A DNA stretch of 45,772 nt from Lachnospiraceae bacterium (GTDB taxonomy: Bacteria > Bacillota > Clostridia > Lachnospirales > Lachnospiraceae): NCBI GenBank assembly GCA_017625255.1, contig JAGALK010000118.1, positions 1 to 45,772 on the forward strand, given 5' to 3'. The position numbers were made by a program, and so were the translations under genes. The notes beneath the pieces are model-generated. The model made no database searches. It had not been told where the DNA came from and saw only the letters and a list, made by a program, of their open reading frames with translations. Below, piece after piece: positions 9,992 to 18,373 of this stretch; position 1 is the first letter of the stretch; each line of letters begins with the position of its first letter.

Positions 9992-10633
9992 TTATTTTTG
10001 CGGAATAAGCACCATAATGCTTTCTCCATCCTGATTTTGTAAAATCAGATTTTCCTCTGTTTTTTCATATAGATACTCTGTACTTCCGGCATAATCTGAC
10101 AAAGTAATTTTCTTTTTGTCTGCATAATAATTCTGCTCTATCTGCATGATGATAGTTCCATCTTTTTGAAATTTATATTGATATCCATCACCTTCTGCAC
10201 CAATCTGATAGGTTCCGGTAAAATAATCCCCAGACACCAATCCATCTGTACCCTTTAACGGAACTAACAGCATCGGACTTTCTTCCAAATCAAATTCCTC
10301 TGAGGTATAAATCAATTTTGTATATAATCCATCCTTTTTCAGAAGATACTCTGTATAACTGTAATCCTCCGGCAATTCCCGACTGGTATCGTCTAAGCAG
10401 ATACGAATCACAGACTCTCCTTCTGCATTTTTAGTAAACTCATATATTCCGCTTTGCCGGACGATGAGATTCTTCTTATCCCGGAAAGAAAATGTCACAT
10501 TATCCACATTTTCCATTTTATACTTGCCATCTAATACCACTTCAGACTCTGTATATTTTTCCAAAACGCCACAACCTGTCAGTAAAATTCCTGAAAATAT
10601 CAACAACAAGGCTTTGGCTAATTTTTGCTTCAT
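9992..10633 (-). CDS. predicted lipoprotein of unknown function
   Basis: 213 residues starting with a type II signal peptide: KQKLAKALLLIFSGILLTGC places the lipidated Cys at position 21. The mature part is beta-rich and acidic, with a repeated sense of short strands such as DGKYKMENVDNVTFSF and FTGTYQIGAEGDGYQYKFQKDG, which resembles small extracytoplasmic lipocalin-like domains of clostridia. Its ATG overlaps the stop of the upstream dihydrouridine synthase gene by 4 nt, so it is translated from the same mRNA; the functional link is unclear. Confidence 0.85.
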   Translation of the reverse strand: MKQKLAKALLLIFSGILLTGCGVLEKYTESEVVLDGKYKMENVDNVTFSFRDKKNLIVRQSGIYEFTKNAEGESVIRICLDDTSRELPEDYSYTEYLLKKDGLYTKLIYTSEEFDLEESPMLLVPLKGTDGLVSGDYFTGTYQIGAEGDGYQYKFQKDGTIIMQIEQNYYADKKKITLSDYAGSTEYLYEKTEENLILQNQDGESIMVLIPQK

Positions 10634-11583
10634 AGCTTCACCTCTTCAATTTGCAATGAAAGATTGATAAATATACTTTCTACAATCTGCTTATATTCCC
10701 GTATAGTCTGAGATTTTTTTATCTGTTTGGCATATTTTTCATGATTACCAAACAACTGTATCATATAAAACCATAATTCCTTCATACGAAACAACACATT
10801 TCTATCTCCATCTATAATTTCCTCATAACCAGACAAAATCCGGTCATGAAAAATTTTCATTTCAGACTTCTGCAATGACTTTTCGCCTTTGATTTCCCGA
10901 ATAAGTCCGGGATTTGTCAAAAGACCTCTGCCAAGCATTATTCCTGCAAAATCCGGCACACTGCTTATTAGCTTTTTATAATCCTCTTTTGAAAAAATAT
11001 CTCCATTGTAGATAATTCTCCCTGAATAATTTTCTGCTGCATAAGCAAACATTTCCACATTTGGTGTATTTTTATAATAATCTTTCAACAAACGAGGATG
11101 TATTGTCAGCTCTTTTATCGGATATTTTTTGTAAATATCTAATATCCTATAAAATTCTTCATATTCAGATACCCCTATACGGGTCTTTATGGATATTTCT
11201 ACCTTTGTATTTGCAAATATCGCATCCAAAAAAGCTTCTAATTCCTCTGGGAATGCTAAAAAACCTGCACCTTTTCCCTTTGCGGTTACCGTACCTGACG
11301 GACAGCCCAGATTCAGATTCACTTCCTCATAACCCATGACACGAAATTCCTCTGCGGCACGGCAAAAATCTCCTGCATCATTGGTCAGTAACTGCGGTAC
11401 AAGACAAATTTCTTTATTATTTTCCGGAAAAATATCTTTTAATTCTTTTGTCTTAAATCCTCTGTTTCTATGGGGAACGATAAACGGTGATACATATTTA
11501 TCAACTCCACCAAAACACTCGGCAAATGCCTTCCGGTATATATAACCGGTAATCCCTTCCATGGGTGCTAAATGAAACTGCAT
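10630..11583 (-). CDS. tRNA-dihydrouridine synthase family protein
   Basis: 317-residue flavin-dependent TIM barrel that reduces uridine to dihydrouridine in tRNA. The opening APMEGITGYIYR, the catalytic Cys94 in NLGCPSGTVTAKGKGAG, the FMN-binding TIHPR and the IIYNGDIF and GIMLGRGLLTNPG strands are in the right order. GGAG with good spacing precedes ATG. It is close to the DusC/YhdG-like group found in clostridia; which uridine it modifies cannot be read from the sequence. Confidence 0.92.
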   Translation of the reverse strand: MQFHLAPMEGITGYIYRKAFAECFGGVDKYVSPFIVPHRNRGFKTKELKDIFPENNKEICLVPQLLTNDAGDFCRAAEEFRVMGYEEVNLNLGCPSGTVTAKGKGAGFLAFPEELEAFLDAIFANTKVEISIKTRIGVSEYEEFYRILDIYKKYPIKELTIHPRLLKDYYKNTPNVEMFAYAAENYSGRIIYNGDIFSKEDYKKLISSVPDFAGIMLGRGLLTNPGLIREIKGEKSLQKSEMKIFHDRILSGYEEIIDGDRNVLFRMKELWFYMIQLFGNHEKYAKQIKKSQTIREYKQIVESIFINLSLQIEEVKL

Positions 11584-11607
11584 GGATGATTCTCCTGCCT
11601 TTTTAAC

Positions 11608-13089
11608 TTATTCTTCCCGCAATTCCTGTGCAGTCTGGTAAATATTCGTCAGTGCCTCATTTACCTCTTTCATATTTTCAACAGCTTTTTCCATCAAACC
11701 TGTTCCTTCATTGGATGCGGCTGCTACTTCCTCGCTGTTTGCAGATAATGCTGTAATACCATCTGCAATAACGCCTGTAGAATTTGCAATATCATCAATT
11801 ACCTGTTTTACATTATTAATGACACTCATAAGGTCACTGACACCGCTGTTAATGGCATCAAATTTGCCTTTTGTCTCTTCAATAAGACTATTCTGCTGTC
11901 CAACTGCTTCTACAGAATGATCAATACTTGTCGTAACACTTTCTACATCATTATTCAGCTCTGTTAATATTTCTCTGATATTTTCAGTAGCTAACTGTGT
12001 CTGTTCTGCTAAAACACGAATTTCGTCTGCCACTACCGCAAAGCCTTTTCCTGCTTCTCCTGCTCTTGCTGCTTCGATAGAAGCATTTAAAGCTAATAAA
12101 TTCGTCTGTGAAGAAATATTTACAATTGTACCTAAAATATCTGCTACACTCTTTGTTCTTTCGTTTAATGCCTGTGCATATGCAACAGTTTCTTTATTAT
12201 CATTTTCTACATTTAAAGCCTGATTATGTAATTCCTCCATCGCTTTTGCACCTAAAGAAACATCTTCTAATGCTTTGTTAGAGGCATTTACCATCTTATT
12301 CGTCTGCTCTAGTGCATCCTCTGTATGATTCTGAATAGCCTGACACATCTGTGACTGTTCCTGTATCGCATGCGCAGTACATTCAGCACTGGCTGCAATA
12401 TTCTGCATGGAAACGCTGCTGGTATTTACCGCAGAAGACAACTCATCAATAGAACCTTTGGCATTGTCAAAATAAGTCACCACATTTTCAGACACATTCA
12501 TCATTCGCTCAACAGCAGCTTTCTGCTTATCTGCGCCCTCTTTTACAATACTAATATTTTCTGCATTAAATGTAATCCAGATTTTTGCAATCACAATTAC
12601 TGAAATCATAATAAACAGCATAATAACAATGGTTGTTCCCGCTTCCGTTGGTGTCACGATTCCCTTACCTGCCAAATATAAGGTCTTAACAATAAATACC
12701 GGGAATATTGCAATTCCACTGACAAGAATTCTTTTTACCTCTAAATATGCCATATCCACCACATAGATGGCTGTTCCAAGTATATAGAAAAATACAGCAT
12801 CTACGGATACTACCATAATAATATACACAACCGTTACTACTGCTATCATCAGTCTGCCGCAGCGGCGGGTTCCTTTTAATCTTGCAAATAAAATGCCGTC
12901 AATCACTACTCCTGCAATACTAACCGCCAAAACTACATAGAGCTGTGGTGTTCCTCCCTGCGTAGCAACCATTCCCAATACATTTAAGATTACACCTAAC
13001 ATAATCACCAAAAGAATTGGAAATACCATAGTATCTGCTTTTCTGTACTGTTTTTTTGTCATAATATACTTTGCCCCTTTCTTTAGCAC
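11608..13089 (-). CDS. methyl-accepting chemotaxis protein with multi-pass membrane sensor
   Basis: The N-terminal ~170 residues are five to six predicted membrane helices with almost no extracellular loop, so it probably senses within the membrane or cytoplasm rather than with a dCache domain. The rest is a long cytoplasmic coiled-coil with the highly conserved hairpin tip [20 protein letters not shown], which contacts CheA/CheW. The start is uncertain: GTG at 13089 has an excellent AAAGGAG 5 nt upstream; ATG at 13062 (residue TKKQYRK...) has a weaker site 11 nt away. No other chemotaxis gene is in the window. Confidence 0.92.
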   Translation of the reverse strand: MLKKGAKYIMTKKQYRKADTMVFPILLVIMLGVILNVLGMVATQGGTPQLYVVLAVSIAGVVIDGILFARLKGTRRCGRLMIAVVTVVYIIMVVSVDAVFFYILGTAIYVVDMAYLEVKRILVSGIAIFPVFIVKTLYLAGKGIVTPTEAGTTIVIMLFIMISVIVIAKIWITFNAENISIVKEGADKQKAAVERMMNVSENVVTYFDNAKGSIDELSSAVNTSSVSMQNIAASAECTAHAIQEQSQMCQAIQNHTEDALEQTNKMVNASNKALEDVSLGAKAMEELHNQALNVENDNKETVAYAQALNERTKSVADILGTIVNISSQTNLLALNASIEAARAGEAGKGFAVVADEIRVLAEQTQLATENIREILTELNNDVESVTTSIDHSVEAVGQQNSLIEETKGKFDAINSGVSDLMSVINNVKQVIDDIANSTGVIADGITALSANSEEVAAASNEGTGLMEKAVENMKEVNEALTNIYQTAQELREE

Positions 13090-13141
13090 CTTTTCTCCTT
13101 TGTGCACCTGTTGCTATATATCTTACCATAATTTTTTATAA

Positions 13142-13192
13142 AAATATAGCGAAAAAGTACTAATTTCACAAGAATACTTTTTCGCTATATTT
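13142..13192 (-). terminator. 18-bp perfect inverted repeat, terminator of the OhrR-like gene
   Basis: An 18-bp arm (13142-13159) is repeated perfectly inverted at 13175-13192 around a 15-nt loop, and the minus strand continues TTTTATAAAAAA. It begins 8 nt after the regulator's stop codon. Confidence 0.85.
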
Positions 13193-13200
13193 CATTGTCC

Positions 13201-13629
13201 TTATGCATTTAATATTTTATACAAAAGCCGATACAATGTCCTCGCTTCTTCTTCGTCTAAAGCTACGCATTTTCCCATCTGTGTCGGAATCTCTACCGCC
13301 TGTTTTTTTAACTCCTCGCCGGATTCTGTCAAGGTTACGATAAGCACTCTTTCATCCTCTTTCGAACGGCATCTCTTTATATATCCTTTTTGCTCTAATT
13401 TTTTTAAAACCGGCGTTAATGTCCCTGAATCGAGATATAAAAATTCCCCTAATTCTTTTACACTCACCTGCTTTTTTTCCCATAAGACCATCATGGCTAT
13501 ATACTGGGTATATGTCAAACCTATTTCATCGAGAAAAGGACGATATATCCGGACAATTTCCTTTGCACAGGCATATAATGGGAAGCACAACTGATTTTCC
13601 AATTTTAATACATCGTATGTTTCTGCCAT
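13201..13629 (-). CDS. MarR-family organic peroxide sensor, OhrR-like
   Basis: 142 residues very like Bacillus subtilis OhrR: the KLENQLCFPLYA segment puts the peroxide-reactive Cys at position 15, and Tyr29 and Tyr40, which hydrogen-bond that Cys in OhrR, are at the same numbers. The winged helix (LGEFLYLDSGTLTPVLKKLEQKG, then RSKEDERV) is intact. A single Cys at the sensing site implies a 1-Cys OhrR mechanism. No ohr peroxidase gene is adjacent, so its target lies elsewhere or is the chemotaxis receptor downstream. A perfect palindrome in its own promoter suggests autoregulation. Confidence 0.88.
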   Translation of the reverse strand: MAETYDVLKLENQLCFPLYACAKEIVRIYRPFLDEIGLTYTQYIAMMVLWEKKQVSVKELGEFLYLDSGTLTPVLKKLEQKGYIKRCRSKEDERVLIVTLTESGEELKKQAVEIPTQMGKCVALDEEEARTLYRLLYKILNA

Positions 13630-13647
13630 AATTTTCTCCTTCTATTC

Positions 13648-13676
13648 ATTGTATACAATTAAATTTTGTTTGTCAA
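13648..13676 (-). promoter_or_regulatory. promoter and overlapping MarR-type operator of the OhrR-like gene
   Basis: On the minus strand TTGACA, a 17-nt spacer and TACAAT form a near-consensus promoter. The perfect 12-bp palindrome ATTGTATACAAT (13648-13659) covers the -10 box, and the AATTGTA/TACAATT half-sites resemble OhrR operators, so bound regulator would block RNA polymerase. Confidence 0.75.
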
Positions 13677-13680
13677 CAAA

Positions 13681-13714
13681 AAAATAAAGAAGAAAGTCTG
13701 ATACAGGACTTTCT
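13681..13714 (-). terminator. terminator of the first WYL regulator gene
   Basis: AGAAAGTC (13691-13698) pairs with GACTTTCT (13707-13714); the minus strand continues TTCTTTATTTT. It lies just beyond the stop of the WYL gene and marks the left edge of the accessory island. Confidence 0.75.
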
Positions 13715-13723
13715 CCCTTAAAT

Positions 13724-14716
13724 TTATCGGTAATGCTCTAACATCTTATTTACTTCTTCTCGCATCTCTTCCACAAAGTCTTGAGGTGAAAGTACCTTTA
13801 CCCAACTCCCCTGACTAAGGAGAAACATCTTAATCCCAGTGCCGTAAACTTCTGCTTCGATGATATCTTTTCCTTCTTTGTGGTCAATGATTTTTGCCGT
13901 AGGAATACGATCCAACACTGCTTGCACAGATGGACCGGAGAACTCAAACCTAATACGCCGTAATTTTCCCGGGAACATGAACTGACTACGATTCCGAAGG
14001 CTTCCTTCGTCCACTTCCTGACTTTTTTGTAATTGGAAATACTCTCGATGTGCAACAATATTTACAATTCTGTCAATTCGAAAATACTTCGGTATTTTAG
14101 CTTCCTCTCCTTCGCTCTCATATGCTATGAGGTAAAAATAATACTCGCTAAACAATACCGATACCGGTTTAATTTTACGACGCACCAAAGAACGATCCAT
14201 TTTGTGATAGGTAATAGTAATTAGCCGCTTTGCCTCTATGTATTCTGTGATTTCCCATACCATATCTATGATGCTATTGCAATCAAAGTGTATGCTTGTA
14301 TACCAAAAAACCTCTTTCATGATAAGATTATCCAGTTTTCTTCTATCTTCGGTGGATGTATGGGCTTTTAATTTTCGCAGCAGCACCAATAAATCGTCTG
14401 TATTAAACGCCCGACAGCCAATCAATACTTTAGTAATTGCCAGCAATTCTTTATTGGTAATAAATTCATTCAATTTCAAATGATACCTTTTGGTCTGATT
14501 GCTATATTCTAATTCTGCGTTCCCAAACATATCTCTGCGTTCCGCAAGAAAATTTTTTAACTCATTTATATCTCTAGATAAACTTCGGGTAGACACATGA
14601 TATTCTTCGGCAAGTTCTCTTACACACAAATTTTCACCTTTTAATGCCCGAAAAAACAATTCTAATACTCTGCCTGTTTTTACTTCTTTTACAACTTCCG
14701 ATTCATTACACTCCAT
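13724..14716 (-). CDS. HTH-WYL domain transcriptional regulator (first of two paralogues)
   Basis: 330 residues: an N-terminal DeoR-like winged helix (about residues 12-70, VRELAEEYHVSTRSLSRDINELKNFL), a WYL domain (about 140-215, including LVRRKIKPVSVLFSEYYFYLIAYE) and a C-terminal WCX extension (RRIRFEFSGPSVQAVLDRIPTAKII). WYL regulators often sit beside phage-defence genes and are thought to bind nucleic-acid or nucleotide ligands. It is the last gene of the module, 36 nt after the HNH protein, with site GGGAG before ATG. The gene at 25354-26310 encodes a clear paralogue with the same domain order. Confidence 0.92.
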   Translation of the reverse strand: MECNESEVVKEVKTGRVLELFFRALKGENLCVRELAEEYHVSTRSLSRDINELKNFLAERRDMFGNAELEYSNQTKRYHLKLNEFITNKELLAITKVLIGCRAFNTDDLLVLLRKLKAHTSTEDRRKLDNLIMKEVFWYTSIHFDCNSIIDMVWEITEYIEAKRLITITYHKMDRSLVRRKIKPVSVLFSEYYFYLIAYESEGEEAKIPKYFRIDRIVNIVAHREYFQLQKSQEVDEGSLRNRSQFMFPGKLRRIRFEFSGPSVQAVLDRIPTAKIIDHKEGKDIIEAEVYGTGIKMFLLSQGSWVKVLSPQDFVEEMREEVNKMLEHYR

Positions 14717-14752
14717 ATCATTGCTCCCTTTTTCTCATTTATGTCGTCTATT

Positions 14753-16117
14753 TTATAAAACTCTGCTGATTACTACAGATTTGCTCTCATCCAACATAAA
14801 GCTGTCAAAATCCTCCTGCCTGTCATACGCAATTTCAAATCCAAACTCATTACAGATATCTCCGATTCCAAAATTAATCATTTCGTAATCAATGCTTAGA
14901 ATTCCATTTACTATCTTTTTCATACCTTCTCTTATAACAGACTCATGTTCAGTATGAAGTTTTACAAAATATTGCATCATATTATAGGTATGTCTGTCGA
15001 TTTCCGCGACTAATTCGCGCTGTGCTCTCAAGAATACATCGCCTGCACTTTCCATACGCAAAAGTATATTCATAACCTCTGAACCGATTAATGTTCCTAC
15101 AAATTCCCCTACAACCAGTCCGACTGCCGCTCCTGCCGGACCACCGATAAACGCACCTATACACATACCTGCCGTTCCTAGCAGTTCTCCGCCTATCATT
15201 GAAAATGCAATATCGCAGCCAATTTTGCAAACATTAAATACCAAATCATGCACGGACATATTGCTATTCAGAAAATTTATAACATTTGCGCCTACTGTTA
15301 CTAACAAATTTGCAATTTTTGACACCGTATTTTTATTTGCAAATTGTGTCATAAAATGTTTTACAGCTTCATTTTGCGATTTTTCTATTACAGTATTCGC
15401 AACCTTTACCGTTCCATTGACAATTCCCTTCTCTATCTCCTGATTCACACATTGTTTTACATTTTCGCAAACAATATCTGTAACCATTCCAAAAGAAGCT
15501 TCTGCTAAATCTTCATTTCCTTCTAACAATTCTTTTCCATGATATAAAATGACTTTTGTTTCTTTCTTCTGTGCCAATCTTCTGCCACTATGCTCTGAAG
15601 TCATAAAATTTTCTGTTCTATATCCGGCTGCCTGTACATGCATGACCGTTTCTGCCTGTGCTTCTTTATATAACATTCTAGAACTTGTTTTTGCAAATGC
15701 TTTTAAAGTGTCTCCTGTTTCAGCAAACTCACCTTTTTCGAGGTTATCCTTAACTTTTTTACCTACTCTACCAGCTTCTCGAATTACAAACTCATGATTT
15801 TGCAAATCATTTTTTCCGATATCTTTTCGCTCATTTAATAATGCATTGGTCATAGCATAATTCGAAACATTATTTGCCAGAGCCTTTTGTTGCGCCAGTG
15901 TCAAATCCCCATATCTTTCTTTAACAACACGCAACGGAACAACATGATCTACATCCGTAGCAGTCTTCATCGTATGCTTCTTTCGATCATAAAAGATTCG
16001 TTCTCCCGTATAGTCATCACACATAGATTTTTTACCGTCAAATCTTTGCTTTTTATAACTATTGGGATTGTTATACCCTATTCTTTTATATGGATCATCT
16101 ATGTTCCTTGCACTCAT
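14753..16117 (-). CDS. putative HNH nuclease fused to a glycine-zipper membrane segment
   Basis: 454 residues. Residues about 33-105 look like an HNH endonuclease: CDDYTGERIFYDR, then TDVDHVVPLRVV with Asp57-His58, then SNYAMTNALLNERKDIGKNDL with candidate metal-binding Asn residues. The middle (110-270) is helical. Residues 300-350 form a glycine-rich hydrophobic stretch (SMIGGELLGTAGMCIGAFIG and onward) with GxxxG spacing, like glycine-zipper or pore-forming segments. The start overlaps the upstream coiled-coil gene by 4 nt and has GAAGGAG. A nuclease joined to a membrane insertion region suggests an effector or toxin. Function is inferred; the HNH match is by eye. Confidence 0.75.
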   Translation of the reverse strand: MSARNIDDPYKRIGYNNPNSYKKQRFDGKKSMCDDYTGERIFYDRKKHTMKTATDVDHVVPLRVVKERYGDLTLAQQKALANNVSNYAMTNALLNERKDIGKNDLQNHEFVIREAGRVGKKVKDNLEKGEFAETGDTLKAFAKTSSRMLYKEAQAETVMHVQAAGYRTENFMTSEHSGRRLAQKKETKVILYHGKELLEGNEDLAEASFGMVTDIVCENVKQCVNQEIEKGIVNGTVKVANTVIEKSQNEAVKHFMTQFANKNTVSKIANLLVTVGANVINFLNSNMSVHDLVFNVCKIGCDIAFSMIGGELLGTAGMCIGAFIGGPAGAAVGLVVGEFVGTLIGSEVMNILLRMESAGDVFLRAQRELVAEIDRHTYNMMQYFVKLHTEHESVIREGMKKIVNGILSIDYEMINFGIGDICNEFGFEIAYDRQEDFDSFMLDESKSVVISRVL

Positions 16118-16944
16118 TTCTTTTTCTTCTCCTTCAAATAAAACTTCTCCTCGTTTAGATACCGAACAATGTCTTTTTTATTTTCGTTTGCTTCACTGAT
16201 ATATTTCTTATACTTTGCTCTGATGTTTCCTTTTTCAGTTAAAACACTCTCTTTTACAAAATAATTTAACGCCATTTGCAAATTATAAATAGTTCTAATC
16301 TGCTGCCTCGTCTCAAAATCGTACATTCTATAATCGACACCATTTTCAAACAGGATTTCTTCTAGCATTTCATTGAATGTATCCCCCATTTTTTTTAAAT
16401 TATTACATACAGCATATGTTGACCGCAAAAAATGTGTTGCACTTTGAATTTTTGCACATTGCCTTCTTGCATAGGCACACTCCTCTTCTAATTCTCCAAG
16501 CTCCATTTTTGCATCATCGATTTCATCCAACAACCGAATTTCACGGCACATCCAACCACCTATACTAGGAGCATGCATAGCCAGCATTTTATCCGCCATA
16601 CCATACTTATGTGATACCAATGTAGGCTTAATTTCATCAATTTGAAAATCCACTTCCGGAATCTTAATTATTACATCCTCGAATTCAATATTTTTTAAAG
16701 TTGAAAAAGCTTCCGCAAACCGCCTTAAGGTTTCATCGCTGATTTCTTTTCTTTGTGCATTAATCTTATTACATTCTCTGGTAAAACCTCTTTTGGTTTT
16801 AGAAATCAACTGTTTGGTTTCTTTATACAATTCTTTTATCTCTTCGTTTATACTTTCAAGTTCCCACTCACTTCCGTGTACAACCTCATCCGCAAACATA
16901 GCGCAGGATGTAAAAAAAATCCCGATTTCATCAAAAATAGACAT
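16114..16944 (-). CDS. coiled-coil protein of unknown function, partner of the HNH protein
   Basis: 276 residues from the ATG at 16944, chosen because GGGAGGG lies 6 nt upstream; an in-frame ATG 54 nt further out has no such site. Two strongly charged helical regions (WELESINEEIKELYKETKQLI near the start, and ELGELEEECAYARRQCAKI in the middle) predict coiled coils. The C-terminus is a basic tail ending KEKKKK. No catalytic motif is recognised. The stop overlaps the start of the HNH gene by 4 nt, so the two proteins are made together, perhaps as a complex. It could equally be an immunity or regulatory subunit. Confidence 0.75.
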   Translation of the reverse strand: MSIFDEIGIFFTSCAMFADEVVHGSEWELESINEEIKELYKETKQLISKTKRGFTRECNKINAQRKEISDETLRRFAEAFSTLKNIEFEDVIIKIPEVDFQIDEIKPTLVSHKYGMADKMLAMHAPSIGGWMCREIRLLDEIDDAKMELGELEEECAYARRQCAKIQSATHFLRSTYAVCNNLKKMGDTFNEMLEEILFENGVDYRMYDFETRQQIRTIYNLQMALNYFVKESVLTEKGNIRAKYKKYISEANENKKDIVRYLNEEKFYLKEKKKK

Positions 16945-17025
16945 AAAATCCCTCCCATATATCTTAGTATTGCTATCATAACAACAGATACTTTTCAAAT
17001 CCTATTTGGAGTTTGCAAAGAATAA

Positions 17026-17067
17026 TGTCCATCTGTCATTTATAATATAATAATCGACACATGGACA
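17026..17067. repeat. diverged copy of the TGTCC...GGACA palindromic element
   Basis: TGTCCAT (17026-17032) and ATGGACA (17061-17067) frame an AT-rich centre. The outer arms match the three better conserved elements at 19.46, 26.91 and 27.59 kb but the central core is not shared. It sits between the SHOCT gene and the coiled-coil gene, followed on the + strand by a T run. Confidence 0.45.
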
Positions 17068-17075
17068 TACTTTTT

Positions 17076-17792
17076 TTACATTTTTAACAACAACTCATTT
17101 TTCTTACTTACAAACTCTTCTTCCGTCAATATTCCCTTATCTTTTAATTCTGACAATTTTTCAATTTGTTTTAAAATATCGTCTGCTCCACTTTCCCTAA
17201 CAGCCGCATTTTGCTCGTCTTTACCTCTAAACTGCTTCATAATTTTATTCACTCGAAGCAGGTCTAGCATTTCCTCACATACCTTTGCTTGTCCCATAAC
17301 AGTTGTACCTGTTAGCATTTCATTTCGAACTACATACTCTTCATTTTCATCATCCAAATAGGTAATTTCAATAACATTTTTCTGTCTTAAATCACTATTA
17401 TTACTACCGCTGCTCATAAATGATTCTGCTGTACTGATGGTTCTTTCTACAATCTCAAGTGAAATCACTTTGTTATAAGGTATTTCAAAACCTGTAAACC
17501 AATTTCCGCTTTGTGGCTTTGGAATGAAACTAAATCTATCCGGCATAATATCCATTATAATATAAGGACTTTTCTTTTTTTCTAACAAAAAGTCCGGATG
17601 CCCCCCTTTATATGTAACCTCATAGCGTTTCAAACCACCTTCCTGAGGAAGCTTATTTTGTTTTGACTGCTCCATTTTTTCATTTACTGCTGACTGCGCC
17701 TGTGAAATTCCTATTTTGGCTGCTTCTCCTGCTTTCCCTGCAAATTCTGCTGCAATGTCTTTCGCACTTTTTAACTTATCCATAAATGCCAT
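17076..17792 (-). CDS. SHOCT-domain protein
   Basis: 238 residues from ATG 17792, which has GGGG 9 nt upstream; a further in-frame ATG 30 nt out lacks a site. The N-terminal 55 residues are an amphipathic Ala/Lys/Gln-rich helix (DKLKSAKDIAAEFAGKAGEA). A beta-rich central domain resembling a PH-like fold runs from about 65 to 170. The last 35 residues (DILKQIEKLSELKDKGILTEEEFVSKK) are a SHOCT motif, an oligomerisation helix pair. It lies upstream of the coiled-coil/HNH pair with a 131-nt gap holding a repeat element, and diverges from a small XRE gene that may repress it. Confidence 0.85.
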   Translation of the reverse strand: MAFMDKLKSAKDIAAEFAGKAGEAAKIGISQAQSAVNEKMEQSKQNKLPQEGGLKRYEVTYKGGHPDFLLEKKKSPYIIMDIMPDRFSFIPKPQSGNWFTGFEIPYNKVISLEIVERTISTAESFMSSGSNNSDLRQKNVIEITYLDDENEEYVVRNEMLTGTTVMGQAKVCEEMLDLLRVNKIMKQFRGKDEQNAAVRESGADDILKQIEKLSELKDKGILTEEEFVSKKNELLLKM

Positions 17793-17822
17793 CGTCTGTT
17801 CCCCTTTCCTCTCCTTTTTCAT

Positions 17823-17840
17823 TGAGTATATATCTACTCA
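17823..17840. promoter_or_regulatory. palindromic operator in SHOCT/XRE divergent region
   Basis: TGAGTATATATCTACTCA is an 18-bp near-palindrome (TGAGTA/TACTCA arms) lying just downstream of the SHOCT gene's -10 box, where the transcript should begin. It is a good candidate site for the divergently encoded XRE protein. Confidence 0.5.
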
Positions 17841-17845
17841 TGTGA

Positions 17846-17874
17846 ATAGTATCATATTTTTATACCTCTTTCAA
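17846..17874 (-). promoter_or_regulatory. sigma-A promoter for the SHOCT gene
   Basis: Minus strand TTGAAA (-35), 17-nt spacer, TACTAT (-10). It points into the SHOCT gene and overlaps the region from which the XRE gene diverges. Confidence 0.65.
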
Positions 17875-17919
17875 GCATACTTTTGAAATCTTATCATAGA
17901 ATAAAATGAGGTGATACAA

Positions 17920-18156
17920 ATGATTGATGTAGATTATGGTCATATTCACCTAAAGCTTGCAGATATCATGAAGGAACAAAACATTAGCATCAATAAATTG
18001 GCTTGCCGCGCAGAAATGCAGCGAACACAGCTTAAAGCTTACATGAAAAATGAAATACAACGACTGGACATTGCTGTACTTTCACGCCTTTGTTATGTTC
18101 TCGAATGTTCTCTAGAAGATTTGGTCGAATATATCCCACCAAAAAAAGAATCTTAA
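17920..18156 (+). CDS. small XRE-family helix-turn-helix protein
   Basis: 78 residues from the ATG at 17920, chosen for GAGGTG 6 nt upstream; an in-frame GTG 9 nt earlier lies inside that site. The Cro/C1-type HTH covers most of it: LADIMKEQNISINKLACRAEMQRTQLKAYM, followed by LCYVLECSLEDLVEYIPP, the usual YozG-like single-domain repressor. It diverges from the SHOCT gene with a palindrome between them, so it probably regulates that promoter. It has its own terminator hairpin. Confidence 0.88.
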   Translation: MIDVDYGHIHLKLADIMKEQNISINKLACRAEMQRTQLKAYMKNEIQRLDIAVLSRLCYVLECSLEDLVEYIPPKKES

Positions 18157-18169
18157 CTTTACTTTGAAG

Positions 18170-18199
18170 CTGCACTAGATAATAGTCTGGTGCAGTTTT
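18170..18199 (+). terminator. terminator of the small XRE gene
   Basis: CTGCAC (18170-18175) pairs with GTGCAG (18190-18195), extended inward by AGA/TCT, and TTTTC follows. It lies 14 nt after the stop codon. Confidence 0.75.
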
Positions 18200-18293
18200 C
18201 ATCTTCAATGCCTCTGCACACCTCATTTATATCTACTATACACCTGTACTCCGACACTTTATGGCGGTCTAAAAAAGTTCTTTCCCGTAAATT

Positions 18294-18340
18294 AAAAACC
18301 ATGCAAATCGCATTTAACTATTTGCGACTCACACGGTTTT
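18294..18340 (-). terminator. terminator of the Rpn gene
   Basis: Read on the minus strand, AAAACC-TG and CA-GGTTTT arms enclose an inner TCGCA/TGCGA pairing, and TTAATTT follows. It sits about 35 nt beyond the stop codon of the Rpn gene. Confidence 0.65.
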
Positions 18341-18373
18341 ATTATTCCATCTGTCTTCATCTAAAATGTTATT

